Shown here: positions 13,348 to 25,027 of the stretch, in pieces
How the letters are laid out: every line of letters starts with the position of its first letter
Numbering within the stretch: position 1 is the stretch's first letter
Source of the DNA: Diprion similis
Lineage: Eukaryota; Arthropoda; Insecta; Hymenoptera; Diprionidae
DNA length: 64,000 bases
NCBI RefSeq assembly: GCF_021155765.1
Contig: NC_060106.1
Location: forward strand, 20,238,031 to 20,302,030
Reading direction: 5' to 3'
Notes under the pieces: model-generated
The model's database searches: none
What the model was told of the DNA's origin: nothing
Seen by the model: the letters and a program-made list of their open reading frames with translations, nothing else
Made by a program: the position numbers and the translations under genes

Positions 13348-13396
13348 TTAGGTTAGGTTAGGTTGGGTTGGGTTGGGTTGGGTTGGGTTAGGTTAG
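13348..13396 (+). repeat. telomere-type TTAGG/TTGGG tract
   Basis: Nine complete pentamers and a four-base remainder: three TTAGG, five TTGGG, one TTAGG, then TTAG. TTAGG is the usual insect telomere unit. Here it sits internally, 1.3 kb upstream of the AKH receptor coding start, with the middle five units uniformly changed to TTGGG. Confidence 0.95.
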
Positions 13397-14508
13397 ACTC
13401 GGATTTCGGGGTGCCGATGAGTCTGTGTATCGACTTGGCCCGTTTTCAGCGTTTTAATGTAAGCTACGATAAGCTTGCGGCTACTCACCTCAGGATTTTG
13501 ACGAACGATTACGGGGAGTGGATTTGCCTACCATTGCCGAGTTTTCAGTCGCGGGTTAAGCCAGAGGGAGAAATCGAAAAACGTTTTACTTGAAGCGTGG
13601 TAATTAGTGGATATGGAAAAGATGGAGGATCACGATTTTCGTTTACTGTGTATAACCTCTAATCCATAAATCCAGGGAATTTCAGAAGTCTTGTTTCTCA
13701 ATATGCAACGGGTTCGTCGTTGTGAAGACCAAATATCATCCACCAAATTTCTCAGAGATGGATTTATGATCATCATTGTTAATGTTGTTAGCAAGACACT
13801 AAAATTTAATCATCAAATTCGGAAACTTGCTGTCAACGAGTATTGGACAAATGTATCTGACACTATCTTTCATGCAATATCTTGAGGAACGTCTGAAAAA
13901 GTTTAATAAAACGGTGTTACTGTATACTTAGTAAATCGCGCAGCTTTATTTCAAGTCGGCACTTCATCTTGAAGGAGATTTGGCTGTCTTTTGGTACAAT
14001 GAACCCGTCTTTTGATACGCTCGTATCGTGTCTACGCCGCGGATCATCGATCGCTCGCTTCTTTTTCTTTATTGGTATTATTACCCCCAGTTGGGATTTG
14101 CCCTTATTTGATCAGAGTTTATCCCAAGACCTATATAATTATCGGCCAAATTGTTGACTATTCCCAACGCTGAATCAAAAGCACACACACTAGTATGATT
14201 TCCACCTCAGTTCTTAAGTCTTACTTAAAAAATAGTTCTTTGACTGGTATAATAAGAATTATCCTTCACCCCGCATCGAATATTGTCAAAGTTTGTTGAA
14301 GCAGCTTAAAAAGTGATCCTACGCACCATGGTCTAGGAAAACAAGCTGAACTCAAACAGATTGCAAAGTAATTCAGAAACTTCCGCCAACAGCTTGACGA
14401 GTTCGGAGTAAAACAAAGTTGAGTCTTGCAACTGTTTAAATTACGTCACTTAAAAACCTCACGAAGAAAATTTCGTTTAAGAACAATCGAATTAAGCTTT
14501 TTTTCTAG

Positions 14509-14669
14509 ATGATAGCTCAACTATAATCATCACTTCGAAGGTGGAATACGAAATTCGTACTCAATTCCGCATATTTTATCACCAACTGATGATGAATTTT
14601 CCTCCGGCACAGGACGCTAACGAAGATATTCAGCAAAACGACTGAGTACCTACACACCCTGGATTTACA
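14509..14669 (+). other. AKHR: AKH receptor 5' untranslated part of the first coding exon
   Basis: A pyrimidine-rich acceptor (GCTTTTTTTCTAG, ending at 14508) lies 161 bp before the receptor start codon. An in-frame stop (TGA at 14643-14645) lies between them, which supports 14670 as the start. This suggests the exon begins at 14509 and that at least one further 5' untranslated exon lies upstream. Its location is not identifiable here. Confidence 0.5.
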
Positions 14670-17600
14670 ATGGCAAACAACGACACCTGGGAAAACACCA
14701 CCGCCATGCTGAATAGCACTGGTAATACAACGGCGGAACCCACGCTTGAACCTGACATGATATTCAACGAAGGCCACGTGATAGCCATCGTCACCTACAG
14801 TATACTAATGGTCATTTCTGCCATCGGTAATTCAACAGTTCTCGTTCTGATTCGACGGAGAAAAGGAAACACTAGATCCCGGATAAACACGATGCTGATG
14901 CACCTGGCGATCGCGGATTTACTCGTAAGTTTATAACACTTAATATTCTTCTTATTTTTATTTTTCTTTTTCATTTCGTTATCCACTTTCGATAATATAA
15001 AGTAATTGAAAAGCGATGGAATCGGTCGGGAACGATTGTAACGATTTCTCTCCTGTACACTCCTTCGACTTTTATTTCTCCCAACGAAATCCTCAAATTT
15101 CCTTCATCCCGATAGGTCACCTTCATTATGATGCCTACGGAGATCGGATGGGCTGCTACCGTGTCGTGGAATGCTGGAGACGCGATGTGCAGGATCATGG
15201 CTTTCTTCAGAATGTTCGGGCTTTATCTATCATCCTTTGTACTCGTCTGCATTAGCGTCGACAGGTGAGATGTTCCTATAACACATAGACATGGGGCATT
15301 CCTTGACAAATTTTACCCCTCGTTGTTTACTTCCATGTAATTAACTCGCCCTGAAAACACCATTCAATTTTTTTTCATCAGATTCTTTTTTTCACACCGT
15401 ATATTATTCAATAACTTTTGAAGTTTAAACCTTCGTCAAGTTTTTTTTCTTTTACGAAGGAAATCTCTGCAGTCTCTATTACCTCGAAATATACTATAAA
15501 CATTGAACTATTTCAAAAAATGGAAAACCGATTTCTTTGCTATTGATTTCACCACTTTTGATATTATTCTAATCCGAGGTATTTTAATGTCGTTTCTTTT
15601 TCAGATATGAATGAATAATTGTTATAATGGTAGCGGTTAGTATTTTCTTACAACTAAAAAAAATTTTTATATTCCTCCCAACCAACAATTCCGATTCATG
15701 TTAATCACAATTTTACGAACGTGAAATGAATTTTTCGATCCAGCGTCAGGTGACGAAGCGTTGTTTGAAAATGGTATATTTCAAGCCGAAAAGAGTTCCG
15801 CAGTGCAAAGACTAATGATTGATCGCTACATCTAAATTATTCAGGCATTCTCACACCGATTTTACTTCAATAAGCCTGCAGCCCAACACGTGCGGTGATA
15901 GATTATCACGTCTAAACGATTCCTTACATATTATACACATTACGACACGAATAAAGTATCCCCTCAAAATCAACTCAATCATTTTTCTCGAATCATGCGA
16001 TTGCCAAATAAGCTGTATTGAGTATACCTGCAGGAGAAAATCCATCGCGTATAAAAATTTAGAAAATCCTACAAGAGTAATAAAATATAATATACGTACA
16101 AAGCTTTCGCTTCTCTTATAAAACTATTCGGTCTTCTTTTTTTCCTGTTACGTATATTTTATTTTTTCGTTATAATTATCAGTTGAATTCACAGATACTA
16201 CGCGGTATTGAAGCCTCTGCATCTGATGGACGTCGACAGGAGAGGAAAAGTCATGCTGACCATTGCTTGGGTCGGCTCGACGATCTGCTCCCTGCCACAG
16301 GTAAGTTCATTACGAGTTTCAAACCACCAATCGTTTCGGGAAAATTTGTAAAAATTCCAATTGTCATAGAAGTGTCGTTATTTATTGCGAAGAAAATGAA
16401 TGTAGGAAGAAAAAACACATTTCACCGTAATTGGTACAACAGTGTAAAGATATATTAAACCATGCCATAAATCCAGAAATGTTTTTCATGGATTTTCTCT
16501 TTCGGTTTGACTACGTTAATTGCCGCCAATTACAAATAAGAAACCAGATTACAAACATTCAAAATGACGGATACAATATGGTGGACGAAAATTTCAAATT
16601 TGATTGGATGCGGTCGAAAAACTCTATGCAAGGGTTTTCGGGGTCGCTAATTACGTTCGCCATACCGAATTATGAAAATCTGATTCCAGATTCGTAATCA
16701 GCGACCCCAAAAACGTTTGGGCGCAGTTTTTTGCCTGAATTCGATCGAATTTGAAATTTTCGTCCACCATATTGGATCCGACATCTTGAACTTTTAAAAT
16801 TCGAATTCAGATTTGTAATCAGCGAGGCCAAACACTTGTAATTTATGTAAAACATGTATATGTGTAAAGGGGTAACTTTCTCGGAAATGAATGATTGAAA
16901 ATCTATTAGTAAACTATCAGAAATAGCAAAACACCGCGAAGAAATATGTCGAAGAGTTCTCGAAGTATATAAAAAATGGATACAAGGTAGGTGGTAAGAA
17001 TACTTACCACCAAGTCTGAAAGGGTTAATACCGACTTAATTACATAATAATTATGCGAAATGAATGTTACTTAATTACAACTTACAGAAAAAACTATTAA
17101 TCGAACAAAAAGAAAACAAATATGGACGGAATTTGTTGAAACATGCCATTGACTACACAATTGCTTGTCTATAGTTCTCAATAACAATATTGTCAATAAT
17201 TTATGTATATGTAAGATTAGAAACGAAAGTTAACAATGGGAATTACGAAAAGAAAGGCAGAAAGATATTGAAACAAATTTTCAACAAGGTACCTGCACTG
17301 ATTGATTTGGATCGTAGATGGTCGTTTTCCACGTCGATAACCACCCGGTTTTCACCTGGTACGAGCAGTGCATCACCTACAACACATTCCCAAGCTACAC
17401 GCACGAGTTGACCTATTCTTTATTCGGTATGGTTGTGATGTACGCGTTGCCCTTGATCGTGATAATATTCAGCTACGCCAGCATTATCATCGAGATATAC
17501 AAGAGATCGAGGGAATCCTTTACAGGCAAGTCATTATACATAACGTATCGTTTATCCATGAGGAAAGTGCGCACCTTATGCGCGTGCGTCGAGTCGTTCG

Positions 17601-20600
17601 AATTTCATTGGCCAGTTACCAGCAATACCAACAGCGATTGTCAGAAAATGTCCCTAGGAACCAACAGCTAACGGTGGATTCCTAGGGACATTTTCTGACA
17701 GTCGCGATTGGTATTGCGTCGGCTGCTCAATCAGGCGGTAACTGTGACCAATAAAATTCACAAAATGTCAGAAAATGTCCCTAGGAGTCTAAGGTGCACA
17801 CTCTCTTCTATAATAAGCCAAGTTTACAGGGTTCACCGTGAGTCCAAGTTTGAAGGAAATGCCATGCAGCTTATATCTATCCGAATTTCTTTCGAAACTT
17901 GGGGATTTTTAATTTGTAGAAATAATTTCTAATAGTTGTCAAGCTTCTATAATTATATATCATTAGTAGCTGCCCCGTCGCAGCTTCGTCCGCATCCGAG
18001 TTTAGTGACCTAACCTTTAATACTTACACAACTTAGATAACAAAAGATGTTTAAATGTGGGGCTAGATGCTTAATACAGATGTCACTAGATTCACTCACA
18101 CCGCCATCTATTGAAAACTTATGGAACTTATAACCGAATTCCAACGCTTCGTCGAATAAAAGCTCCTTAAATTTGCTAGAAAAATTTTGAGGGTCAGTTT
18201 TCAAAATAAAAACTGTCCTATCTCTCAAGTTGCCTATAGTTTCATTAAAATCGGTTGAGCAGTTTCTGAAATTGGCGTAAACAAACATCGTGACACGAGA
18301 TTTTTGTGTATAAAGATCATCGCCCTTTTTTGCAGACAAAATGCGACGATCGTCTCTCGGATTTTTGGGCCGGGCAAAAATCCGCACCCTCAAAATGACC
18401 ATCATCATTGTTCTGGTCTTCTTCGTTTGCTGGACTCCGTACTACGTGATGAGCTTGTGGTAAGTTGACACGGCGTTGATTTTCGGCACGACTTGAACCA
18501 TTTCTCACCTTCCTTCGACGTCTTACGGATCTATTTTAGGTACTGGATAGATCGCCCATCGGCGCAAAAAGTCGACCTGCGGATACAGAAATGCCTCTTC
18601 TTGTTCGCCTGCACCAATTCCTGCATGAATCCGATAGTTTACGGGGTCTTCAATATCCGTAGCAGAAAAAGGGTGAGTTTGAAAAACGTTCCATGACTAT
18701 ATACTTACGGTAGTATCTTCCTAACATTTCTTCGTAGTATCGGTTTATTCTGCCGCTTAAATAATTTCTCAAATAATTCCGTTTTCGAATCTAATCACCC
18801 TATTTGACATTCTATTATAACCGATAATACCGAGTCCTTAATGTTCAACATTGAGTAGCAAACACGGTGTAACAAATGCGATTAATATAAAGAGATAATG
18901 AACAACTGCAGGTGTAAAAGCTTTGAGAAAAGCCGTAGAAGGCAATTTTCTCCAGCCCCGTATTTTCTCTTTGTTTTCATTGAAACCCCGCTTTGCTTGA
19001 CATGGATTTGAAGAGAATTACGAATTTGCTTTGTAGGATCGAAAGCCGGTGCGGGCTCCCACGATAGAAACTCGAGTCACTCCGCTGTTTCTCTCGGTAA
19101 AGCTGCTTAGTTGAAAACCAAGAAAAGCAAAGTGAAAAGCAAAGTCAGAAAGAGAAAAAGAGAGAACGAAACAATTGTAACGGATCTAGATGAGGGACAT
19201 TTACCGAAAGACCGGAGAATTGCATGATGGACTTAATGCGACGGGTTCTGCACGCTCTACTGCAACCTGCACAAAACACAAACACACACACATTATACAT
19301 TTTTGTTTTTCAGCCTGCCGTCCTATTGTAAATAATAAAAACAAAAGCTCAGTTCTATTCTTAAATTTAAGCTTTATCACCCTTACGCAGAAGCGACTTA
19401 TCGACAATGCAAACATATCAGTTCGATCTGTTGAACAATAATTGGCTGTAACTGCAACAGGAATGCTTGTCAGTAAAGAGATTTAAAAATAAAAAAATTA
19501 AAAAAATACTCAAGCTTGCGTTACTTAATCGAAATATTCACTTTTAACGCAGAGTTTATAGAAAGAAGATAGAGAATGAAAAAAAATATCAATCTATTAG
19601 ACTAGTCAGTTTTTCTCCTGGCAAAGCTGTGTTTATTTGATATACCGATGCAAAATTTGTTACGACGTTGTTTTGTTATTTTTTATAAACCTTAATTGTA
19701 TAATATACATACTTAAATACATGTACTTATAGGGTATATGTATATTATATATATATATTTATATGTCTCAAGTAGTATGTAGAATAATCAGTTGTACTAT
19801 TCCGCAACTGTTACTTATATATTCCTCTCTGTATATTTTATCTATAGTGTGTAATATATTATTAAACTGATCATTCCTTATCCTCCAAGCAATGGAATTA
19901 CGTAGATTCGTTTTAAATTATTCCGTTTTGTTCAATAACCGAACGTCTGAATCCCAAATTAGGAAACAAGAAAAAACGATCGATAAATTTCCAGCAATGT
20001 CATTAATTGCGCAAGCGATAGCGAACAAGAAAGATCGTGAATCTGAAAAGAGTAGAATACAGCAAACTTAAATGTTAAGAATTTGACAAAAAGTTATAAT
20101 TCAGACGTTCGAAGTAATCAGACTCTGGTATTTTCCATTCGATTTCGAATAAATTTTAAATTTCAAGAAATTTCTTCAGATCTCTATAAATTGCCTAAAA
20201 TTTAAGTTTGTACATTTTGACTTTGATTTGATTCTCATTATAAAACGTTTTTTTTTCAAATTGATGAAATTGGTCAGGTTTTATTTCTGTCGAGCATATA
20301 ACAGCTGTGGAGATTTTTTGACGGTTTTTTCCCGTCTTCCTATGTTTCGAATCTGCTTTTTTGGTCGATTTATTTTCAACTAACATGCACCTTATATTTT
20401 GACAATGCACTTCTGTCGATTATGTCATTTATACCTATATTATAAATACATCGAACCGATATATTGCAGGAACCAGGAGCTTTGCTCGAATCGCTTTTCA
20501 TTCTCGAGACAGCGGAGTGTCTGAGCCGGTAAAAATTCGGCTCCGTTCATATCAATCCAGGAAATTCAAATCTCTTTTAAAAAATGAGTCCCGACTGAAA

Positions 20601-21684
20601 ATTGCAATGCTAAACGATCGTCACTGTGTCACACTTGAAACTCCGTAAACTCGGAGCGAAACCGGACGCCTGCAAAAATTAACCCTTTCAGTCACAGAAG
20701 CCACAATAATGTGTTCCTTTTTCTTTTTTTTCATTTTTCATGTAAGCCCCTGAATTTTTTAAAACATTTTCAGGTAAAAAAAAAAAATAAAACACCTGGA
20801 ATGATTAGGATTTTTTGTCAATCCGGAACTGTTTATCATTGCTATAAATAAACATATGGAAAAACAACCTGTCTTTGGTGAATGTAATTAGTTAGCGAAG
20901 AAATTTGATAATAAACGTTTTTATGTACTAAAAACGCTTGGAATTCACTGGATGACAAACAGAGATCTCGGAATGGCCATTAGGTTAACAGAATTCAATG
21001 CATAAGGGTATTTTTCACCCTAATCAGGGGTGCATATATCAGCCTAAAATCGTACTCTCTGAAAATAAATATTTATTTAAATTTCATTCAAGAACACTGT
21101 CCAAAAAAATAATGTCGATGATTCACCCCGTTCTCACCCCATTTTAAAGGTTGTCGTTCATCAGTTTCATTAAACTTTGGACATTAGATTAGCATTCAGC
21201 GTAAAAAAAAATACACGAGGAAACGTAAAATTGAACTTCCGTGGCAAAAAAAAACAAAAAAAAACAAAAAAAACAAAACAAAACAAACAACAAAATCGTG
21301 AATTGCGTGACTGAAAGGGATAAACGCGGGGGATGTTAAACGCTGTGAAAAACTCGATATCTTTTCCATGACAAGCAGGATGCGACGACATCGCAAAGGG
21401 TGGCCTCCAGCACGAGTCGAGGGGTCCTCGGGCAGGGCGCGACGGAAGTCATGTGCCGCGTTTCCTGGCGCGGAAATGCGAAAGGATCCCAACGTCAGCC
21501 CCTCAAGCCAAACGCCCTGGCGCGCGAAGCTTTCGAGCTTTTCTCCGCCCGTTACACCCGGAAGGAGAAGCGGCAGAGCGAAAGTCAGATGACCACCGTC
21601 ACCGTCGAGCAGGAGCAGGTCAATTCCGAGAGTGACAGACACTGTTTTACCGGCACGCCGAAGCTCCGAACCACGATATTCTGA
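14670..21684 (+). CDS. AKHR: adipokinetic hormone receptor (class A GPCR)
   Basis: Receptor for adipokinetic hormone, a member of the GnRH/corazonin receptor family; in insects it drives lipid and sugar mobilisation in fat body. Coding exons: 14670-14924, 15116-15264, 16195-16300, 17318-17525, 18336-18459, 18540-18672, 21379-21684 (426 residues), plus a possible cassette at 19037-19096 (446 residues). Seen in the sequence: an N-terminus with four N-glycosylation sequons (N4, N9, N15, N19), TM1 with GN at 53-54, the LAIADLL motif of TM2, DRY at 134-136, a second extracellular loop with FTWYEQCITYNTF, CWTPYY in TM6 and NSCMNPIVYG in TM7. The loop motif and the WYWIDR segment fit AKH rather than corazonin receptors. 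The intron after 17525 uses a GC donor (ACAG|GCAAGT) and holds a repeat hairpin. The tail is hydrophilic and ends TGA. An upstream in-frame stop supports the start. Family assignment is firm; orthology is by recognition. Confidence 0.93.
16557..17028. repeat. dispersed repeat, copy C, inverted dimer in AKHR intron 3
   Basis: Two copies of the 121-bp-type unit lie head to head: about 16557-16663 and, in reverse complement, about 16689-16790. They share ATATGGTGGACGAAAATTTC and 'ggggtcgct-attacg' blocks. A 9+4+9 perfect hairpin follows at 16990-17011, and the element ends with GAAAGGGTTAA near 17018-17028. A transcript through this intron could fold into a stem of about 100 bp. Confidence 0.65.
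17565..17803. mobile_element. nested hairpin element in the AKHR GC-AG intron
   Basis: The core is an inverted repeat: left arm 17620-17660 and right arm 17679-17719, about 41 bp each with only a few mismatches, around an 18-bp loop. Both arms carry TGTCAGAAAATGTCCCTAGG or its complement. A third copy of that motif sits at 17767-17786, in the same orientation as the left arm. Outer inverted ends (GTGCGCACCTTA near 17567 and TAAGGTGCACAC near 17790) enclose the whole. It looks like a small palindromic transposon inserted just 40 bp downstream of the exon 4 donor. Confidence 0.65.
17990..18330. mobile_element. probable repeat relic in AKHR intron 4
   Basis: AT-rich DNA with phrases typical of the non-coding tails of insect interspersed repeats: a 'cattaaaatcggttgagcag' block, then a 'gcgtaaacaaacatcgtgac' block and 'gtgtataaagat'. 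No coding frame is associated; the open frame on the opposite strand simply runs through the antisense of receptor exon 5. The assignment rests on style only. Confidence 0.35.
19037..19096 (+). CDS. AKHR: candidate 60-nt cassette exon of the AKH receptor
   Basis: This segment is bounded by a good acceptor (TTTGCTTTGTAG) and donor (TCG|GTAAAG), is exactly 20 codons long, and sits in phase 0 between receptor exons 6 and 7, which are also joined in phase 0. It would encode DRKPVRAPTIETRVTPLFLS, a hydrophilic, basic and proline-containing stretch suited to the cytoplasmic tail. Inclusion makes a 446-residue receptor, skipping makes 426, and neither breaks the frame. It may be constitutive or alternative. 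Confidence 0.5.
20683..21319. mobile_element. MITE-like element with CCCTTTCAGTCAC ends
   Basis: A perfect 13-bp inverted repeat (CCCTTTCAGTCAC at 20683-20695, GTGACTGAAAGGG at 21307-21319) encloses 637 bp of AT-rich, non-coding DNA in the last AKHR intron, ending 60 bp before the final exon. A TA dinucleotide flanks each end one base outside the repeat, compatible with TA target duplication. The ends resemble those of the dispersed family at 586-987, 6765-7055, 16557-17028 and 43184-43715, but the interior lacks the GGATCC-containing unit. Confidence 0.65.
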
Positions 21685-24393
21685 AGCTCACGATGACGTC
21701 ACGATTCCCGAAGTCATACTCGGGTGGTTTATTGGCTCGTCGAGAACACTTCAATTTTTGTAATTGTGTGTGTGTTTTTTTTTTTACTTTTTTTCTTTCT
21801 TTTTTTCCCTTTTTTTAATCGAATTTAAGTATCGATGCTGGCACAGGTTCTACAGAATTGCAACCTGTTGCAGTTGGCGATCAGCTGTTCAATTGCAGAT
21901 TGCAGACGTGCAACGTCGTGATTTATAATTATATAAAGATTTTGAAGTATGTGGAGATCTGTTCAAGAACAGGTCAGCAGGATCGTCACGATCCGTTAAT
22001 AATGTGACTGTAATTTCTGAATTGATCAAATTTAGAGCACCGGTTTGGTCAATGATGTTTTATCGTCTACCGTGTAACTGTATAACAATAACGAAATGAA
22101 GGGAAGTAATTAGCAAGAAATTGAGAGAGGATTCTTTGTAATTTATCATCGGAGAGAAAAATTGATTGAGATCTATATCTTGCTGTTAGAATTAATATGT
22201 GATAGGAAAGTATCGTTATTTTCTTGTGAAATTATTTATTGTCGAGATGATGAGCGACTGAATTTATAATATTTGATGCTTGTTTCAAGCGTAGAATTCT
22301 GAGTGTATTTTAAATGGGCGTTCCAGGCTACCTTTGTTCCTTCATTTTACGTTTCGTTCAATTTTTTTGCACTTTGAACCGATTTAGTCGTACAATCATC
22401 CGAACTAAATTTACGAATTTTTTAATTTAAACGCGCGATTATTGGATGGCTAATTTTGAAAAGTATCCAAAGCCTTCATGTCGTGTATTTCACGATTCCC
22501 ATGACGGTTCATGCGATCCATGATGGCGTGGAACGCCCGGCAAACTGTAGTGTGATATATTTTAAAAACTAATTATTGCTGTACACTGTAATACGTGTTA
22601 TTATGTAGCTCAACTCGATTTGTATAAGCGCCTTCGAGTCCCGAAGGACGAGGGGCGAAATAAATGTCCACCGCAACAAAGCGACAATAAAGAGGAATAG
22701 TCGTTTCGACGCACTGAAAGGGCTCAATAATTATTCTTCGAACCGATATTGACCCATAAAAGGTTCCCATCAAAGGTGGAAAAAGACTTAACACCGCTTT
22801 TGAGGCCCTAGTGACACCTGAGTTATTGTCGTAGCTTTTGAGCTGCGATAATGGTGATTTACTTTACGAGTCTATAGGGACTTTCCTGATCAAAGAGCTG
22901 CCGGAATTGGCCCCAAACTCAAATGACAGTCTTCTTTGTTCGATGCAATGGTTCCATGAAAAAGAGACAAAAATAGCTTCAGCTTTAGTACGGTTGAAAT
23001 TTTTTTCCAGTTCACTGAGCTAAGACTAAGGCTTTTATAAAATGATTACCAGACGCCAAGCTTTCGTATGTAAAACAAATGAATTTCCTTCCGGAGAACC
23101 TTTCAGGCTTGAAGAAAATTTATACTTTGACGGGATCAGGAAGCTGATGAAACCCGGATGAGAACCGATATCGGTGAACATGAATATCGCATTTCATATT
23201 GTATGTAAAAAATTCACCCCAAGCGAAAATTTCGCAAGCTCGAGGCCGCGCAACGTCGCTCAGCACGCAATCTGCATTTGATCTGGTGACGGATCATCTC
23301 TCGCCACAATCGATCGTCCGTTATCAAAATTCAAGGTACGTATTTCGACGAATATGCAGCGACACGTGACACTTTGTGGCCACCACGAGTGCTGGCTGCG
23401 GGTGGCTTTTCGATTCATACATTCAGTTATATAATTATGAACGGCATTGAAACAGTCTCTACACGTGCTCCATTCATTTGCAGATCACAAGAACAGACAC
23501 ACGATCGTTTTTTGCAAAATATAGACGAAGAGTGTTCGGAACAGAAAAGCGAATACAATTGAATTCTTTTTTTCAATTATACATAACTATATACGTTATG
23601 CCTACACTCTAAGTGGATTTTTAAGGACTGTATTTTGTCGTTTTATTCCTGTAAATTTTTTATTCACCATAGTAATAAATGCGTGATCCATGTTTGTGAT
23701 ATTTTAATAATCAGATCGGTTTTGGTTAAAATAATTTATCGTCAGATTAGAACCTTAAGGCGTAATGTAAGTAGAATTAGAGGATTAAAGTCCGAGATCC
23801 TTTTACGACGCAGAGAGAAATTTTCCTACGTACCTTGATCCTGGATTTAATTCCTCGACTTATGACCTTAAGCTAATTTTCTGCAGTATAAGCCAGTCGT
23901 TAATCTGCACTGATCCTGCTCTTTTCGCGTGAATTGTTAATTATTATTGCAGCCCAAAGCCGGAAATAATTTTCTCTCAATCTTCTGCTTCTCCTCAGTA
24001 AGTTCCTAAATTTCTTCCTACATATTCAACAAACTTTCTGACTCAATCGTTTCATTACATTTGTATTTAATAACAATATGTAAAATAATGTAATTCGAAA
24101 TAATGTAAAATCGATAAAAACTTGATACTATCGATGAGCTAGAGCTGAAAAATGATCAAATATTACCAAAAATTTTGTACAATTAGAAAACAGATATTTC
24201 CAAGTTTAAAACACCCTCAATTTCTTACTCTGGTACCGAAACATTTAAAAAAAAAAAAAAACAAGAAATTAATTTTTAAGAATAGTTTCGGTATTTTTTT
24301 TTTTTATCAAAGTTTATTTGTGAAAAAAAAAACATCAACAATTCGTTTATTGTCTTTGCGATTTTCTTTCCAGATGTTGTAGACAAGTATTCG

Positions 24394-24430
<37 letters not shown>

Positions 24431-24798
24431 GAGACATACAAAAACGAAGATAAAATTCTTTTGGCGTAAAGAAATGTCGTCAGCACTTTTTCACCATCGA
24501 GACAGGGTTTCGAAATGGAGAAACGATGAACCGTAGAGGTAGGACGTGAACGAAGGTGCAGAAGAAATTCGACAGTCGCCCGGATTGTGGGCGGACGGCG
24601 CACCTGCATCCGGCGTTATCTGGTGGGCCTGTTCCGTCGATTTGTCGGGTTGGCGATCTCCTCTCTTAGGCTCTCGCAACATTTCGGCGCCGGTAAGGAA
24701 ACGGCGAAGGAATCTCGTGGGCTGTCGGGAATCGAGTCGCGGAGAGCTGCGGAGCTCGGACGCGGCTAAGGACATGGCGGTAAACACCGTGGGCGCCG
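21685..24798. other. AKHR 3' flank and thrombospondin upstream region
   Basis: No additional gene is supported. The left part must contain the AKHR 3' untranslated region. An AATAAA at 22659-22664 is the first clear polyadenylation signal noticed, but it lies almost 1 kb beyond the stop, so its use is uncertain. The right part includes a 34-base A run at 24394-24427. A GC-richer block at 24490-24798 belongs to the thrombospondin promoter, and its open frames on both strands are composition effects. Confidence 0.6.
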
Positions 24799-24834
24799 TA
24801 TAAAAGTCAAGCGGAACCGATTCCGCGCTCCAGT
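24799..24834 (+). promoter_or_regulatory. Tsp: thrombospondin core promoter (TATA box and likely initiator)
   Basis: A canonical TATAAAAG at 24799-24806 is followed about 31-33 bp later by CCAGT (24830-24834), an initiator-like site at the expected spacing. The following leader to 25027 is GC-richer and carries the tandem words GCAGCTTCGC and GTAGCTTCAG. The leader would be about 195 nt before the start codon. Confidence 0.65.
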
Positions 24835-25027
24835 GGCAGCGATTAGCTTCCCGCAGCTTCGCGCAGCTTCGCGTAGCTTCAGTAGTCAGTGTCAGTAGAG
24901 TGCGAGTCGCGTGTCGAGACGTCGACACGTGCTTTTGTGCCAGTTGCGACCCTTTACTTTATTGTTCGATCAGCTACTTCCGTTACTTTCCGCTCTCTCT
25001 TCACCGGAAACTTGAAGATCCTTCGAG

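Larger units (their letters stand above)
1..14508. other. gene-poor upstream region (no supported gene)
   Basis: About 14.5 kb without a reading frame I can tie to a protein family. The longest open frames are under 160 codons, are not flanked by matching splice sites and show no domain signature. What can be seen is diverged repeat DNA (separate entries at 15-287, 586-987, 6765-7055 and 11256-11692), a stem-loop at 8473-8538, a telomere-type tract at 13348-13396, and AG, AT, G and T runs. Two stretches, about 1400-1900 and 12100-13200, are less AT-rich and could hide 5' untranslated exons of the AKH receptor that starts downstream. I see no direct evidence for that. Confidence 0.6.

Noticed and set aside
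15291-15310. possible second complete GGGGCATTCC MITE in AKHR intron 2
   Set aside because: Only one end is visible; no matching inverted end was found nearby, so it is noted only as a related half-end.
18010-18408. 132-codon minus-strand frame overlapping AKHR exon 5
   Set aside because: Part is the antisense of the receptor exon and the rest is repeat-like intron DNA.
24491-24928. 145-codon minus-strand frame and plus-strand frames over the thrombospondin promoter
   Set aside because: They overlap the TATA box and leader in a GC-richer block, lack family features and are best explained by composition.
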